Source of the DNA: Bisporella sp. PMI_857
Lineage: Eukaryota; Ascomycota; Leotiomycetes; Helotiales; Helotiaceae
Direction of reading: 5' to 3'
Assembly: GCA_021307315.1 (NCBI GenBank)
Contig: JAJSPD010000032.1
Coordinates: 62,001 to 126,000, forward strand
DNA: 64,000 nt
Of this stretch, positions 32,327-44,082 are shown one piece after another. A program made the position numbers and the translations under genes. The notes under the pieces are model-generated. The model was not told where the DNA came from and ran no database searches. It worked only from the letters and a program-made list of their open reading frames with translations. The number at the start of each line of letters is the position of its first letter. The first letter of the stretch is position 1.

Positions 32327-34815
32327 TTATGGGCCATAGGCGACCTGCCCGTGCGGCGAAGCACTGGAGAAACCAGGCGCCAAGAAATTTGTCTCTGGGT
32401 TGTTCTGTTCCTTTGCTGCTGAACATCTTGCCATGGTAGGTGAACTAAAAGGTATTAGTGATTGCAGCAGTGTGGGACAAAATGAACACCTACCTTCTTG
32501 AGATAACATCCGTGAAGTAGAAGTTGTCTATCACCTTCTTGAGCGGACCTCCACTTGGCTTGCTTCCCTTGTTTTGATCTACCAACTGAACCTTACTTAG
32601 CTGCTTCAATGCAACGGGCTCAACAACATCGTAGCTCGCTAATGTTGGGCTGACCTCTACCATTCTATCTCGTAGAGCGGCAACATCGTTATATGGTAAT
32701 GGTGCACCAAGGAACTCGCTGACAGCACGGATGATCTTCCAGTCCGTTCGTGAGGCACCTGGTAGTGATGTAGCTGCTCTAGTCATCTGAACACGTCCTT
32801 CTGTATTAACATACGTGCCTGATTTTTCGGTATATGCAGCGCCAGGTAGAACGACATCTGCGATCTGTGCACCTCGGTCACCGTGGTGGCCTTGGTATAC
32901 TACGAAAGCATTCTTAGGTATCTCGGCGGCGTTGAACTCATCAGCACCAAGAAGCCAGACGAATTTGGGAGTGGTGTTGGCGACGGCTGTTGATGGAGTA
33001 GTGAAACCAACTTCGAAAGCACCTGCTCTTGAAGCCGCCCTCTGGAGAACGTTGTATCCATTCCATTCCTCAGTCAAGAAGTTGGCAGCATTCTTGTCAA
33101 CGAAAGCACCAACCGTCTCATAGATTGCCTTGGCATCAGCATGATCAGTTACGCCGGAGCCAACAATTATCATTGGCTTCTTTGCTGCCTGTAGCTTCTT
33201 GCCGAAAGGCCCAGCGAGAGCCTTCTTTAAGGCAGCAGCATCAGTGCCAAGATGCTCAAACTCGAAAGTGGAATCCCATGTCTCGCCCACAACCCCGATC
33301 TCAAGGTCAGAGCGCAACCACTGCTTACGAATGCGGGCATTCAGACCTGCTGCTTCGTGGCGCGGGTTGCTACCAACGATTAAGATGGCGTCAGCTTCTT
33401 CAACGCCCCAGATCTTAGAGTTGAATAAGTAATTCGACCGAACATCGATTCCATGAGCTATAGGCTGACCTCCTAAAGGTTGGTCGAGAGCTAAATTTTC
33501 CGAGCCTAGCTTGTTAGCCAGATCTTTTATTGCCACCAGAGACTCGGTCTCGATCAGCTCTCCTGCAATAACCTTAAACTCGTCCCCTTTCGGTGCAAAA
33601 TCCTTGTATGCAGCTCCTATCTCTGTCAGAGCCTGCTCCCAGGTTGCTGGAAGGAACTTGTTATCCTTTCGGATCAAAGGAGTGGTAAGTCGCTGTGTCT
33701 TCAATCCATCGCAAGCAAATCTTGTCTTATCATTGATCCATTCCTCATTCACGTCGTCGTTCAGTCTGGGGAGGATGCGCATTACCTCGAGACCACGCGA
33801 ATCCACCCTGATATTCGATCCAAGACCATCCAAAACATCGATAGACTCAGTGTGCTTCAACTCCCATGGACGGGCTCGGAACGCGTATGGTTTCGAAGTA
33901 AGGGCTCCAACAGGGCATAAGTCGATAACATTTCCAGACATTTCCGAGTCCAAATTTTTCTCCAAGTATGTACCAATCTGCATATCATTTCCTCGACCCG
34001 TAGAACCAAGCTCTGGGGCACCGGCAATATCGTTTGCAAATCGGATACACCTTGTGCAGTGGATGCAACGGTTCATTGAGGTCTTGATTAATGGACCGAT
34101 GTTCTTGTCTTCAACGGCACGCTTGCCACCAACTTCGTGAAACCGTCCCCTATCTGCTCCATATCTCATTGACTGATCTTGTAAATCACACTCTCCTCCT
34201 TGATCGCAAATTGGGCAGTCGAGGGGATGGTTGGCCAGTAGGAATTCCATAACTCCTTCTCGAGCTTTGTGCGTGATAGGTGAATTTGTCTTAACGACCA
34301 TTCCAGGCTGTACCGGCCATGCACAAGATGCTACAGGCTTTGGTACTCTTTCTACTTCCACTAAGCACATACGACAATTTCCAGCAATCATTAATTTTCT
34401 GGATTCGGGGTTAGTGGCAGTTGGTAGGTTGCATCGATGGACTTACTCATGATAGCAGTATCTAGATTATGTTAGCAATTGGTCGTACGACTCGTTCTCT
34501 GATTAACTCACCTAGGTATTGTAACTCCGGCTTTCTCGCATGCTTGAATTAAAGCAGAACCAGCTGTAGCACACCTGTCAACAACTTTTCTAATCGCTCA
34601 ACAATTTCCCTACGCACCTTCTATCGAAACTTCCTTGCCGTCTGCCATTCCAATTAGCATACTCCAATAGTTCACAATCTGCAGGATCAATGCGCCTTAC
34701 CTATGGTGAGTTGAACCTCCGCTTGCTTCCTTGTTGTCGTCGCGAAAGTCCGCGAGGCATTGTAGCTCTGCCTGCCCGTCCGCAGGGCCGAACGTGCCAG
34801 AGACTGCCGCAGCAT
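32327..34815 (-). CDS. nuo-78: NADH-ubiquinone oxidoreductase 78-kDa subunit, mitochondrial
   Basis: Largest peripheral-arm subunit of respiratory complex I, carrying iron-sulfur clusters N1b, N4 and N5 (homologue of NDUFS1). Six exons: 34815-34701, 34641-34618 (24 nt), 34563-34512, 34461-34447 (15 nt), 34398-32494 and 32444-32327; introns are 48-59 nt; 742 residues. The N-terminus (MLRQSLARSALRTGRQSYNA) is a mitochondrial presequence. A ferredoxin-type 2Fe-2S domain follows, with cysteines in CEKAGVTIPRYCYHEKL and NCRMCLVEVER, then HPLDCPICDQGGECDLQ and the 4Fe-4S motif NRCIHCTRCIRF. The rest is the molybdopterin-oxidoreductase-like fold (GSNPRHEAAGLNARIRKQWL, TYVNTEGRVQMT). The last intron replaces a false stop; the true end is SSPTMARCSAAKEQ and about 27 more residues. 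Length matches the Neurospora protein. Confidence 0.97.
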
Positions 34816-36473
34816 CGTGTCCTCTCTTCAGTTTTCCACAAAAGAAACAAAACTGCACTGTAGAGTGGCGATGTGCGATCAATTCAACATTGCCTCTTGT
34901 CCTGACGTCCTGGAAGCTTTGAGGCTGCTCGGCAAAAGAATGGGCACTAGGTTTGTAATATGGCTAAGCGGTGCGCTTATTGGCTAGAGCGCCTGCCAGG
35001 GGTACATAAGAAAAATCTGCGAGCCTCATCGCCTTTTCCTCTTCTTTTCTTTCTTTTTCATTAAATTGTATTGGCCACATTTTATTGTAGGTGTACTTGA
35101 GTAACCTCTCTACTTCGGTGGAGATGTTGCTACTATCGAGTTTCCCTCTATCTTGTGTCCTAGAGCACACCAATGGCGCCGGAATGGATGCAAATGAGAC
35201 AACGTCAATGAACACGCAACTTACCGCCGGCTGCTACATTTTTCGACGTATTTTCACAAATGATAGCCATCACAGAAGATGTACGGCTTCTAGATGAGCT
35301 TGCTACGCCTTCTGAGAGCGTTGGCGTAAAGCAAGAGTCGATCTTGGAACTCAAAGGGGAAGTTGAATGTTCCGCAAAGTGTACTACTGAGTTACGTGCA
35401 ATTTTGATATTGAGGCCGAAGGATTCTGTCTTCTTGCGATTTTTTGCCACCGTCTTCAACGATAGCAATTGGCCTACATACGAATGGACGGCGAAGCCAT
35501 ATTTCCATCATTTCTGTCATATCACGTAAATGTGGAACTCCCGAGGCACGAATATCTCATGAACGTTTGGCAGATGCGCGCCGTGCACTCTTGGTGCGAA
35601 ACAGTTGTCCCCTCTCCTGATGATTGTTTCTTGAGCTGGCGTGGAGTAGTTCTCTCCCATGCTAGAGGCAATCCACTGCTAACAATTGGACTGCAGCATT
35701 GGGTTTGATGTACTGGTGGTGTGTGGCTGTTGAAACACTTTTAAGTAGGTGGGCAAGGTGGGGTTTTCAATATTGTTTCGTTTTTTTATCCCCATAGAAA
35801 GGCCAGGTCTTTTAGTATAGACTCCATTTTATTATTATTATTATTTATGTAAATAGATTATAACCACGCAGATTTGCTACTTTACGATCTACACTCTGCT
35901 CTTTCATGCTCAAAAAAAAATAAAAATTGGCGGGCGGGCGGTTATTATGCTGTGCGGCACTCACCTCCCTGTATTGTGCGCTACCAACAATGTTAAACGG
36001 GGTGAAGCAAGGGATGCGTCACTGTTCCTGCCCCCAGGTACCGCTCTCTCTAGGCACTAAGTATGGTGCCAGGGGGGTGGGTGGCCCGTCATGCCATTGG
36101 CATGGTCACAGGCCTGCAACTTTAGCTTTTTAGCCTCCCCCGCCGGGGCTCCCGTTCCTGACCCAATCGCTTATATGAACGAAAGTATCCAAAGCCTGAA
36201 AGTCCTCTCCTGAATTCGATTTCTTAGCCTTCCATCTGCTCATAATGTTTCTCTATAAGAGGTCTATTCCAATGTCTGCTATTTTTACTTTCATGGAAAG
36301 CTCTCCAGCTGAGAAGAAGAAGACCAACTCGTGCCTCTATTGGTTGCATCCATTCTTACCCAGTCCTTGATAAATGTCTTTTCCACATCCCCATACCAAC
36401 CCCATATAGCCGCGCCACAGTGTTTTCAATTTACTAGATCGGAAGGAGTGCTGTTTTGTCCAGTTTCGATGCA
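34816..36473. other. 1.66 kb upstream region with ambiguous small open frames
   Basis: Upstream of both the complex I gene (minus) and the Clr5-TPR gene (plus). Overlapping open frames on both strands occur at 34964-35708; none is decisive. A sequence rich in C and G (GGCGGGCGGGCGG) occurs near 35930. Confidence 0.45.
35260..35529 (+). CDS. Possible small hypothetical gene
   Basis: An 89-codon frame starting MIAITEDVRLLDELATPSES with protein-like composition (VFLRFFATVFNDSNWPTYEW). An open frame on the minus strand at 35205-35468 overlaps it, and another minus frame (34964-35160) has a plausible acceptor at its start, so the real gene could run the other way. I do not recognise either product. 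Confidence 0.25.
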   Translation: MIAITEDVRLLDELATPSESVGVKQESILELKGEVECSAKCTTELRAILILRPKDSVFLRFFATVFNDSNWPTYEWTAKPYFHHFCHIT

Positions 36474-38800
36474 ATGGCCAGCTTCCCTGGTTCCGAGCAG
36501 CCCTTCAAGGATCAGTCTAGGCGAAAACCCACCAGATCAGTTCAACTATCCAAGCTAGAATGGGAAGAGTTGAAACCTTTGATATATCGTCTTTATATCC
36601 AAGAAAACCGCACCTTGGCTAGCATAACGCGAAGTATCGCTGAGGGACATGGTTTTACACCGACGTGTGTATATGCGTTCCCTACACCTTGACATGATAG
36701 AAGGCCCGAAGTAATGGATCAAGCTGACAACATTACATCAGGCAAAAGCAATTGACAACAAGACTCAAAACTTGGGGATTCCGCAAGAATACCAGCTGGC
36801 TAACCCCGAATTCGAGTTATGGGACTCTGGATCCGGCGTCTTCTACTTCACAGAGCTCTCTCATCGATGAGAGTCCGAAGCAAAAGATAGAGAGTCCAGA
36901 GACCGAGGCTCCAATTCTCTTCCCGCCAACTTCTCATACATCAGAAGAAGGTATGGTAAAACTTGCTAAGAACCTTTCTTCATCAGATCTCTAACATGAT
37001 ATTATGACAGAGCCTGAATATGCCGCCTATCCTACTCCTCCAAGCGATCAATGGCAAGACACTTCGGGCTTTACAAAGGAGACTATCCATATCAAAAATT
37101 CTCCAATTCTGTCGACTTCTGATGTTGATATTGTTGGTTCGCCTAAACTTACTCGAATGTTTGCAGCTCTGGAGCTTGATAGCTCTTCGAATATTCCTGT
37201 CCTGGATCTGCCACCACTAGCATTGCCTAAAGCAGAAAAGGCACCAACCGGATACCTGACAAAATCGGATCTTGCGGTTGTATCTGGGAAGCGAACTTTG
37301 TCTATGCCCAGAAATCGTCTTGAGACTATCTGGAACTACCATCCTTCAGATCCGAGAGGATTTGGTAAATGGGCTTTGGATGCCCGACGGAATCACCTCC
37401 CGCCGCTAAAATGGAACAACGCGGGTGTCGAGTTGGATGTTCTTTCTCCCTCGGGCTCTCTTTACGTTTATTCGAGTCCTTTCAAGGAAATAGACGCATT
37501 TCCAAATTCCACGATGCAATTACCTCCACGACGCTCAATAGGACAAAGTCCATCGCCCACGACAATTGAGGGTTCCTTAAATACGATCGCCGCAATGTAT
37601 CCCGAAAATGATTTACGCTGGCCCTTGCTCATCGGCAAGGAGGCTGAAACTCTCTACTACCAAGGAGAGTTTGGCCAAGCAGAGGTACTCTACTGGAAAC
37701 AGTATGCTCTATATGAGAAAATTCTCGGCCCTGAATCTCTGGAAGCATTAGAATGTCTGACTGCTATCGCTCACACGTACTCTTGCTCGGGGAAAATCAA
37801 ACAAGCAGATGCCATAAATTCCCAGACTCACTCCAAGATATCCAGACTATACAGCGACAATTATCGCCTTATGTCTATGAGCCTCCAAGCCAAATGCTCA
37901 ATATATCGTGAGTTGGGAAAAAAGAAGGAAGCACTGCAGATATATCGAGAATTAGCACAAGCAAGTCTGCGTGATCAGGGACCAAAAGGCAATAGATCTA
38001 TGCCACGCTTAATAAATCTAGCTTGGTCTTTGCTTGAAACTGGCCATCAAGCAGAGTCTGAAAGGCTCTCGCATCTCTTGCTGCAGATTGCTCGCTCCTA
38101 CTTTCAGGAATGGCAGCTCAAGCAGTTCTATGACTATTTCGACACTTTCAACGCACTTTCCGAGGCAGTATTTGCTCAAGGAAAATACGACGAGTGCGAA
38201 AAGATTTGCCTGTCAGCCAGACAACAGTCACAAAATACCTTGGGCCATGACCATGAAAAGAATTTGCGCACAGATTACTGGCTTGCGAGGACGTGGCGGA
38301 AGCAGGGCAAGATTCGGGAGAGTTTTGCTTTGCTTCAAAGGACATATCAACGACAGACTGAGGTGCTCGGAGAACTACATGAAGATACAGTAGCCTCTAA
38401 TCTAGAGCTTGCAGATCTTATGACATCTTTAAGTCGCTATGCAGAAGCTACGGTATTGTGCGAACGACGGTTTTGGTCGATCTTTAGGAAGGTTGGCGCA
38501 GATCATAATTACACATTCAAAGCATTTGAAGAGGTAGCAAATAGTTACGATCTTGAAAAGCGATATGAGGATACCGGCCACTTAGCTAATGAGTTCGCGG
38601 CAAAGATCAACGAGGCGGATGGTGAGGACAGTATTGCCGCAGCCCTTTGTGTAAATGAATGGATGATAAGGAGAGCAAGCCGATTGCAGGGTGTGAGGCC
38701 GGTAGAACGAAGCCGGAAAGGTAAAGAGAAGGAGGACCACGATGGCAGAGATGTGAACATGGAAGAGTTTCTCAACCCAGATCTCTGGCGAGATTCCTGA
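36474..38800 (+). CDS. Clr5-domain and tetratricopeptide-repeat protein
   Basis: 729 residues from exons 36474-36664, 36742-36950 and 37011-38800 (introns 77 and 60 nt). The N-terminus is a Clr5 domain, a short fungal helical module: LEWEELKPLIYRLYIQENRT, then SIAEGHGFTPT and, across intron 1, QKQLTTRLKTWGFRKNTSW. A disordered serine/proline linker of about 180 residues follows. The C-terminal 350 residues are tandem helical hairpins of the TPR type (GKEAETLYYQGEFGQAEVLY, ECLTAIAHTYSCSGKIKQAD, ALSEAVFAQGKYDECEKICL, TDYWLARTWRKQGKIRESFA). This architecture is common in filamentous ascomycetes and has no assigned function; a protein-interaction or regulatory role is an inference. An out-of-frame ATG sits 5 nt upstream of the chosen start and might reduce initiation. 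Confidence 0.87.
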
Positions 38801-39267
38801 TGTGTCTTTCAAAGAAAATCTCTCAATACCGTGCATGGAATCAAAATATATAATGGTAATTGTTGTAAACTATATACCGGAGCAACACTCATTGCACCAA
38901 CTATAATTGAATACACGTCATGTTATCACGAGATACCTCGAAGTCTCGATAGCTTATAAAATCGTGGTTTCTCAAGGTCCCATAAATAATGCTTTTGGAC
39001 TAGAAAACCTTCCTACGTCCAGCCCCAATGTGGCATTCTTGAACAGGAGCAAAATATTGCCAAATAAATAACACAGAACCACTTCATACCTCACAAAGAT
39101 AGAACAAAATGCGAAACAAGCCCTTTATATGACGAGTATATTCATATATCTAAACAAGAGCTACAAGACGACGTGTTATCACGTGTCATCCCTCAATCCT
39201 ACATTGCCAAGGAACCTTCTGCATCTAGAGCCGACGTACCCCATCACCTCACACCTACTCCCTCAAC
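38801..39267. other. Intergenic spacer
   Basis: 467 nt between two plus-strand genes; AT-rich at its start, no coding signal. Confidence 0.5.
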
Positions 39268-40042
39268 ATGTTTCATTCTCCTCACCTCTCCTCCCTCCTC
39301 ATCGTCCCCTCACTCCATTCCAAGCCCTCATCCTCAAACATGGACGTCAAATCATCTCTTCCTGATCCTCAAAACAGGCATGACTTGCCCGTCAGCGCCA
39401 ACCCTCCGCAACCAGCCATGTTTCCAACTTGCTTACCTTCGCAAGCAGCCACTTCCTTTACCCCCCCTCCGCCCCCTCGCACCAAGACCAAGATTGGACG
39501 CACAATCATCGTCAATATCTACGGCACATATCGCGCCGGCGGTCCTCTCGGGGGCAAAGCCTCCTACGGCGTGTTCTTTAACGAAGGCTCCGATTATAAC
39601 ACAGCGGGGTACTTGCCCCCATCCCTCAGCTGCAAATCTTATATTGCGCAGATATACGCTGCTCAGCGAGCTATTGAGCTTGTTGAGGACGTGGTAAGTA
39701 AAGAAGTAACGGGGATCACAGGGGTGGTGATTAGGAGTCAGAGCGAGTATGTGGTCAAGTGCTTTACTGAGTGGACGACGATTTGGGAGGAGAATGGCTG
39801 GATTAATAGTTATGGGAAGCCTGTCGTTAATAGGGCTGGTATTGAGAAGGTGGTGAGGCTGATTAGGGAGAGCAAGATCGAGAGAGGTGTGGAGATTAAG
39901 TTTGAACTTGTTGGAAAGAGGGACAATAAGCAACCTATGCGGTTGGCTGAGACTGTTTTCGAAAGGTATGTTTTATTGATGTTGTTGATCCTTGCGTTTT
40001 TGTCGAGTCCAATCGTTTTGTGACAGCATCTCCATCTTGTAG
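39268..40042 (+). CDS. RNase H-fold protein lacking catalytic acids
   Basis: About 235-240 residues. Exon 1 runs from 39268 (or ATG 39340) to 39965. The likeliest splice is 39966-40026, followed by a tiny exon ending at TAG 40042; the unspliced frame ends at 40023, and a longer intron ending at 40185 would fuse it in frame to the next gene. After a proline-rich N-terminus the protein follows the RNase H-like order: RTIIVNIYGTYRAGGPLGGK (strand 1 and GG loop), ASYGVFF, KSYIAQIYAAQRAIELVEDV and GVVIRSQSEYVVKCFTEWTT. In active RNase H the first motif holds D, the second E, the third D; here they are Y85, Q128 and Q158. The fold is clear and the active site is gone, so a binding role rather than cleavage is expected. 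The partner is unknown. Confidence 0.72.
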
Positions 40043-40177
40043 TTATTTGCCTTTAGGATATTTGGCCACTTTCCGTTTGCATGTGATGAAAGTATGAGCG
40101 AGACAATTTTGTATTAATACTATTTAATTCTTGGGAGCAGAGCATATATTGAGCTTTCCAACATAGTTTTTTCTGAC

Positions 40178-41837
40178 ATGTATAGTGAACCGCCCACTAC
40201 ACAAGCCATTCACCAACCATGGCAAGCTGCCCTTAAGTATTGGGCCGAGACCGCACACTCTGTGCCAGGTGCTCGCCGTCTCTGCGATCGTCTAAATATA
40301 TACCTTTGCAAAATAGCACCCGGCAAGACCATCGATATTGTAGCACTTATTCGACGTCTCGTCGTTACAGGGGAGGATCACGCCGCTAATTTCGAGCTTA
40401 TTTTTGGTCCTGAATGGAAGGCCGCTGTGCTTCAAGAATGGAGTATCATTCGTATTCAGGTACTCAATGATGCAGCTGAAGCAGGAGCATCTAGGACAGT
40501 AGCAGAGGAGATAATGGATAGTGGTGCGCCTTGGTATAGACCACGCGTGGCGACGAGAGAGGAGACAGACAAGATGCGATGCCCTAACGATGAGGTCCCT
40601 AACGATGAGGTCGAGAAGAAGAAAAACTTGACAAGGGATAATATGGAAAGTAAGAAACAGGAGGACGCGGAGGTGATTGCGAGGACGGTGCTGGAGAGCG
40701 AATCAAAGAAGGACATTCCCAGTTCTGGTCGTGTGTTGATGTACCCCGATGCATACGCCAATCTTCTCCCAACCTCCCCGAAGGAAAAAGGCCATCGTCT
40801 CGTCAATAACGACCCGGAAGCAATTGCGTGTGAGTTAGAGGATGAGGCTCATTGGAAGTACTTGGATAAGTATGTTAAGCAAGAGGAGGAGAATAGATTC
40901 CGATGCAAGGTGCCCGGATGCTGCAAGCTGTTCCAGGCAAAGCATTTTTGGAGGAAACACGCCCGACTACGCCATACAGAGGTATATGGAATGTACACCA
41001 AGGTTTGTGACCCTGTGGGGGGTGCAATCGCCAGCGCTTTGAAGAGCGAGAAAGGGATTTCGAACGAGACGGGAAATAAGCTAGATGAGTCGCACAACAC
41101 CAGCACCGATCGTTCAGAACTCGTGATCGACGAGCTCGGCGGGTCAAAGGAAGAGTCAGTGAAGAAGATTCCACAACTGGAGATATCGTACCTCCCCAGG
41201 GCTGATAACACACAACTCCCAAATAAAGCAGACGAGAAATGTTTCGAAGAGCCATGCACCAAGGATTTGCCTAAAAAGACCTTCAAGACGGTTGGCAGTC
41301 ACTTCTATCCCACCAAGGGGCAAATCTCGCGAGACTTGGAGGAAGATAACTCACTAACCGCAACGAAGTCTATCCAGGACACATCCAAAGCTGGGGGTGA
41401 AAAGCGGCCTTCGTTATACGAGGATTTAACAGGGGAGACTACAGTGAAAGTGGGAAACCAGACGGAAATATCGAAGGAAGTGGCTATGGACACAGAACAC
41501 GAGACACTGACTACAGAACCCCGAATGCGAAAAATAATCTTACAGACTACATTGATTTCCCCTCCAATCAGGCCTTCAGATGGAAAATCCTCAACGAACA
41601 AGGATCCAGTGACAGAACATAAAATCGCGAAAACGAACACTGCAGAGGAAAGTTTGAAGAAGAATGGATCCGTGGGGGAACATGAGATTTTGGAAGGAGG
41701 CGTTAGCCTGGCGCAGGATCAGGATGATAATCAGACTTCGGAGTCGGAGGAGTGGGTTGATGTTCAGGATATGGGTAAGTCTATCTTCTCCATATTTGTG
41801 CAGATTGGTTTGCTGAGACGACGCAGATTCTGACTAG
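40178..41837 (+). CDS. C2H2 zinc-finger protein with ARS2/SERRATE-like finger
   Basis: 535 residues from exons 40178-41774 and 41827-41837 (52-nt intron; the spliced end is DMDSD). Residues 10-120 are a helical region without a known match (ALKYWAETAHSVPGARRLCD). The centre has a single zinc finger, C243-x4-C248-x12-H261-x4-H266, in the context RFRCKVPGCCKLFQAKHFWR. The surrounding EEENRFRC...FWRKH style resembles the finger of ARS2/SERRATE proteins of RNA cap-associated processing, but the rest of ARS2 is not evident, so the link is weak. The C-terminal 250 residues are charged and disordered. A 15-nt direct duplication near 40582-40611 gives PNDEVPNDEV. The gene follows the RNase H-fold gene by about 140-210 nt on the same strand and might be spliced to it. 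Confidence 0.72.
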
Positions 41838-42131
41838 ATCGGAGGTTCTTGTTTATGAGCTAGGTATTTTTAGGGTGTAATTGGTTATAAGGATAGGTTG
41901 AGATTGCATTTTATCAGCTTGAGTAGGGAGGGTATTTGGCTGGGGTTTCTCATGGTATTTTTCTGCATTTATCAGTCTCATTTTTCTCATATCCGATACA
42001 GTGACGCTTCTGATCTACCTAGATGCTGGGTTAATCAGTCGCAGAATTATTGCATATCATACTGTTTACTTGGGTATTTCTTCAACGATGAAAGCAGGTA
42101 CTCAGAAATCTCTATCAACTTCATCGATATC

Positions 42132-44082
42132 TTAATCAGTCCTATAGATAGCCGGCAATTTAAGAATCGTGCAGTAAACGTGGCCCTCACTCCCCGTCCT
42201 CAAGTTCTTACCACGGAACATGTTCCCGGAAACATAGCGCGTGAGAAGGACCTCATCTCCCAGCCGCACCTCCAATTTGCTCCTCGTCGTGTCCTGTGCT
42301 TCGCGTGCCACGTAGGCGCGACCAATATCGTAAGCATCCGGTGATGCTTTGGATGCTGCAGCTGGTTGAGGGGGAGGGTCTATCAAGATGTTGGGGGTCA
42401 GCGTGATTGTTTTGGTCACAGCTTAGAGTGGGTATTATTTTCCAGACTTGATTGCTCTTAAGATATGTTTGGGAAGGAGGAGCCCTTGCATATTTTAATA
42501 GCAAGCAACTCATGGTGTTCCAACATCAGCGGGGTAACCTGCCTGGTCTTGGCGGAGGTATATTAGAAGTAAATGCCGGCATTGAGGAGCTCGACAAATG
42601 ACTCGACTTTGTTGGCTGTTCGGAGGTCTGATTACCTTCGTTTTTGGATGCCATTCTTGTTGGCGCGGTTCCTGCCATTCCGGTGGAGAGCCTCCTGTTC
42701 TCTCCTCCATCTGCTAACCTCTCCTCTCTAACTCTCCTTTGTCCTAGGCCGAGAGCATTGCTTGACGTTGCTGTACTTGCGTTGCTGGTCGCTTTAGGAG
42801 GCTTTTCTAGGTCAGGAACCGGATCTCCGTTTCCACCAGTCTTGATTCTCTCCAGGGGGCGCTTATAATCCAGGAATGTCTGCTTCGCCCTCGCATCGTA
42901 CAATTCTAGTTCCCTCTCTCCCATATCCACCAGATCACAGAGCTGTTTGCATATCTCTTTTCTCGTAGGTAGTTCCGGTTCGAGGACTTCTTCGTCAGGG
43001 GACTTTGGGGAAGAATATCTCATCCGTATATCGCCATCACCATCTTTCCACTCCTCCTGGTTCCGATGAGCATTCTTCTCATCATCCCTTGCCCTCCTTC
43101 TCCATCTCTCATACTCCTCCTTCTGTGCCTCTCTACCTGGACCCGCTTGCTCCGCAATGCCCCATGGCGTGTGTCTATGAGCATACCTACATTCGTCTTC
43201 AGACTGCCTACAATAGCCGTTCGCCCAAAAGTAGCAAGTCCATGCTTTCATTGTGTGATCCTCTCTGTTGCCATCGCGCTTAAACCATTCTCTCCTCTCC
43301 CTACGAGCCTGGTCTTCAATGTACTCATATGCGTCATGAGTAGCATCTCCCGCGTCAGATCTGAGTGGCGGGAACCCTCTTGAGGTGTACCGATGAGAAA
43401 ATCTGCAGGCTTCAGGCCCCTTGTTACAGCCTTTGCCTGCCCAGAAGATGCATGTCCAGGCTTTGGCGCCAACCTCTGGTTGATAGACCTCCTCCCGCCG
43501 AGAACGCATTTCAACATCGCCATCCCTGTCCTTCTCAGCTGCCTTTTCCACAGTTTGACCTATAATGTCTTTCGTATTCGTGATGTCCTTATCACTACTA
43601 ATCACAAAATCCTCAGCCTTAGCCTCATAATTCACACCTTTAACAGCGGTAACACCAGCTCTAAGAATCATCTCCTCGCCCTCCTTCCTCCGTCTCTTCC
43701 TCTCCTCCTCGTTTATTTCATGATCAACGCCCCTCGATTCTCTGGTCTCTTTTGCCAAAATTTCCTTAGCACGTAGCTCAGTCAAAGCGACGATATTTTT
43801 TCGCACCGCCTCATGCTGGGTTGTGATATGCTGGAGACGTTGCTGAATTTTCTGCTCGCTGGTGAGGAGTGAGGGCCCACCTGGAAAGCCGTTAAAGGTT
43901 GTAAAGATTGCAGCTCCGTAGGAGAAGGTCTGGGAAGCGTTAGATTCTTTTTCTAAGCCGTGATATGAAATGTAGGTCTTGTCACGTGCTTGTACATCGT
44001 CTGGCGCTTTGGAAGCTGCCGGTGATGGCTGAGCCATTTTTATGCGTGTTCTGTATGTGAGGGATTGGTATTTCAAAGACAA
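42132..44082 (-). CDS. CCCH zinc-finger protein, possibly with C-terminal SH3-like exon
   Basis: Two CCCH fingers mark a probable RNA-binding protein: AWTCIFWAGKGCNKGPEACR (C-x7-C-x6-C-x3-H) and WTCYFWANGYCRQSEDECRY (C-x7-C-x6-C-x3-H). The first frame runs from 44082 (or the better-placed ATG 44037) and stays open to 42526. A donor at 42635 (GTAATC) and an acceptor ending at 42380 give a 256-nt intron in correct phase, joining to 42379-42132. That exon reads like an SH3-type barrel (YDIGRAYVAREAQ, LEVRLGDEVLLTRYVSGNMF). With it the protein has 549-564 residues. Without it the gene ends at 42526 after a polar tail (FTSNIPPPRPGRLPR). N-terminal residues 60-150 are helical and lysine/glutamate-rich. 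The downstream exon assignment is the uncertain part. Confidence 0.72.
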
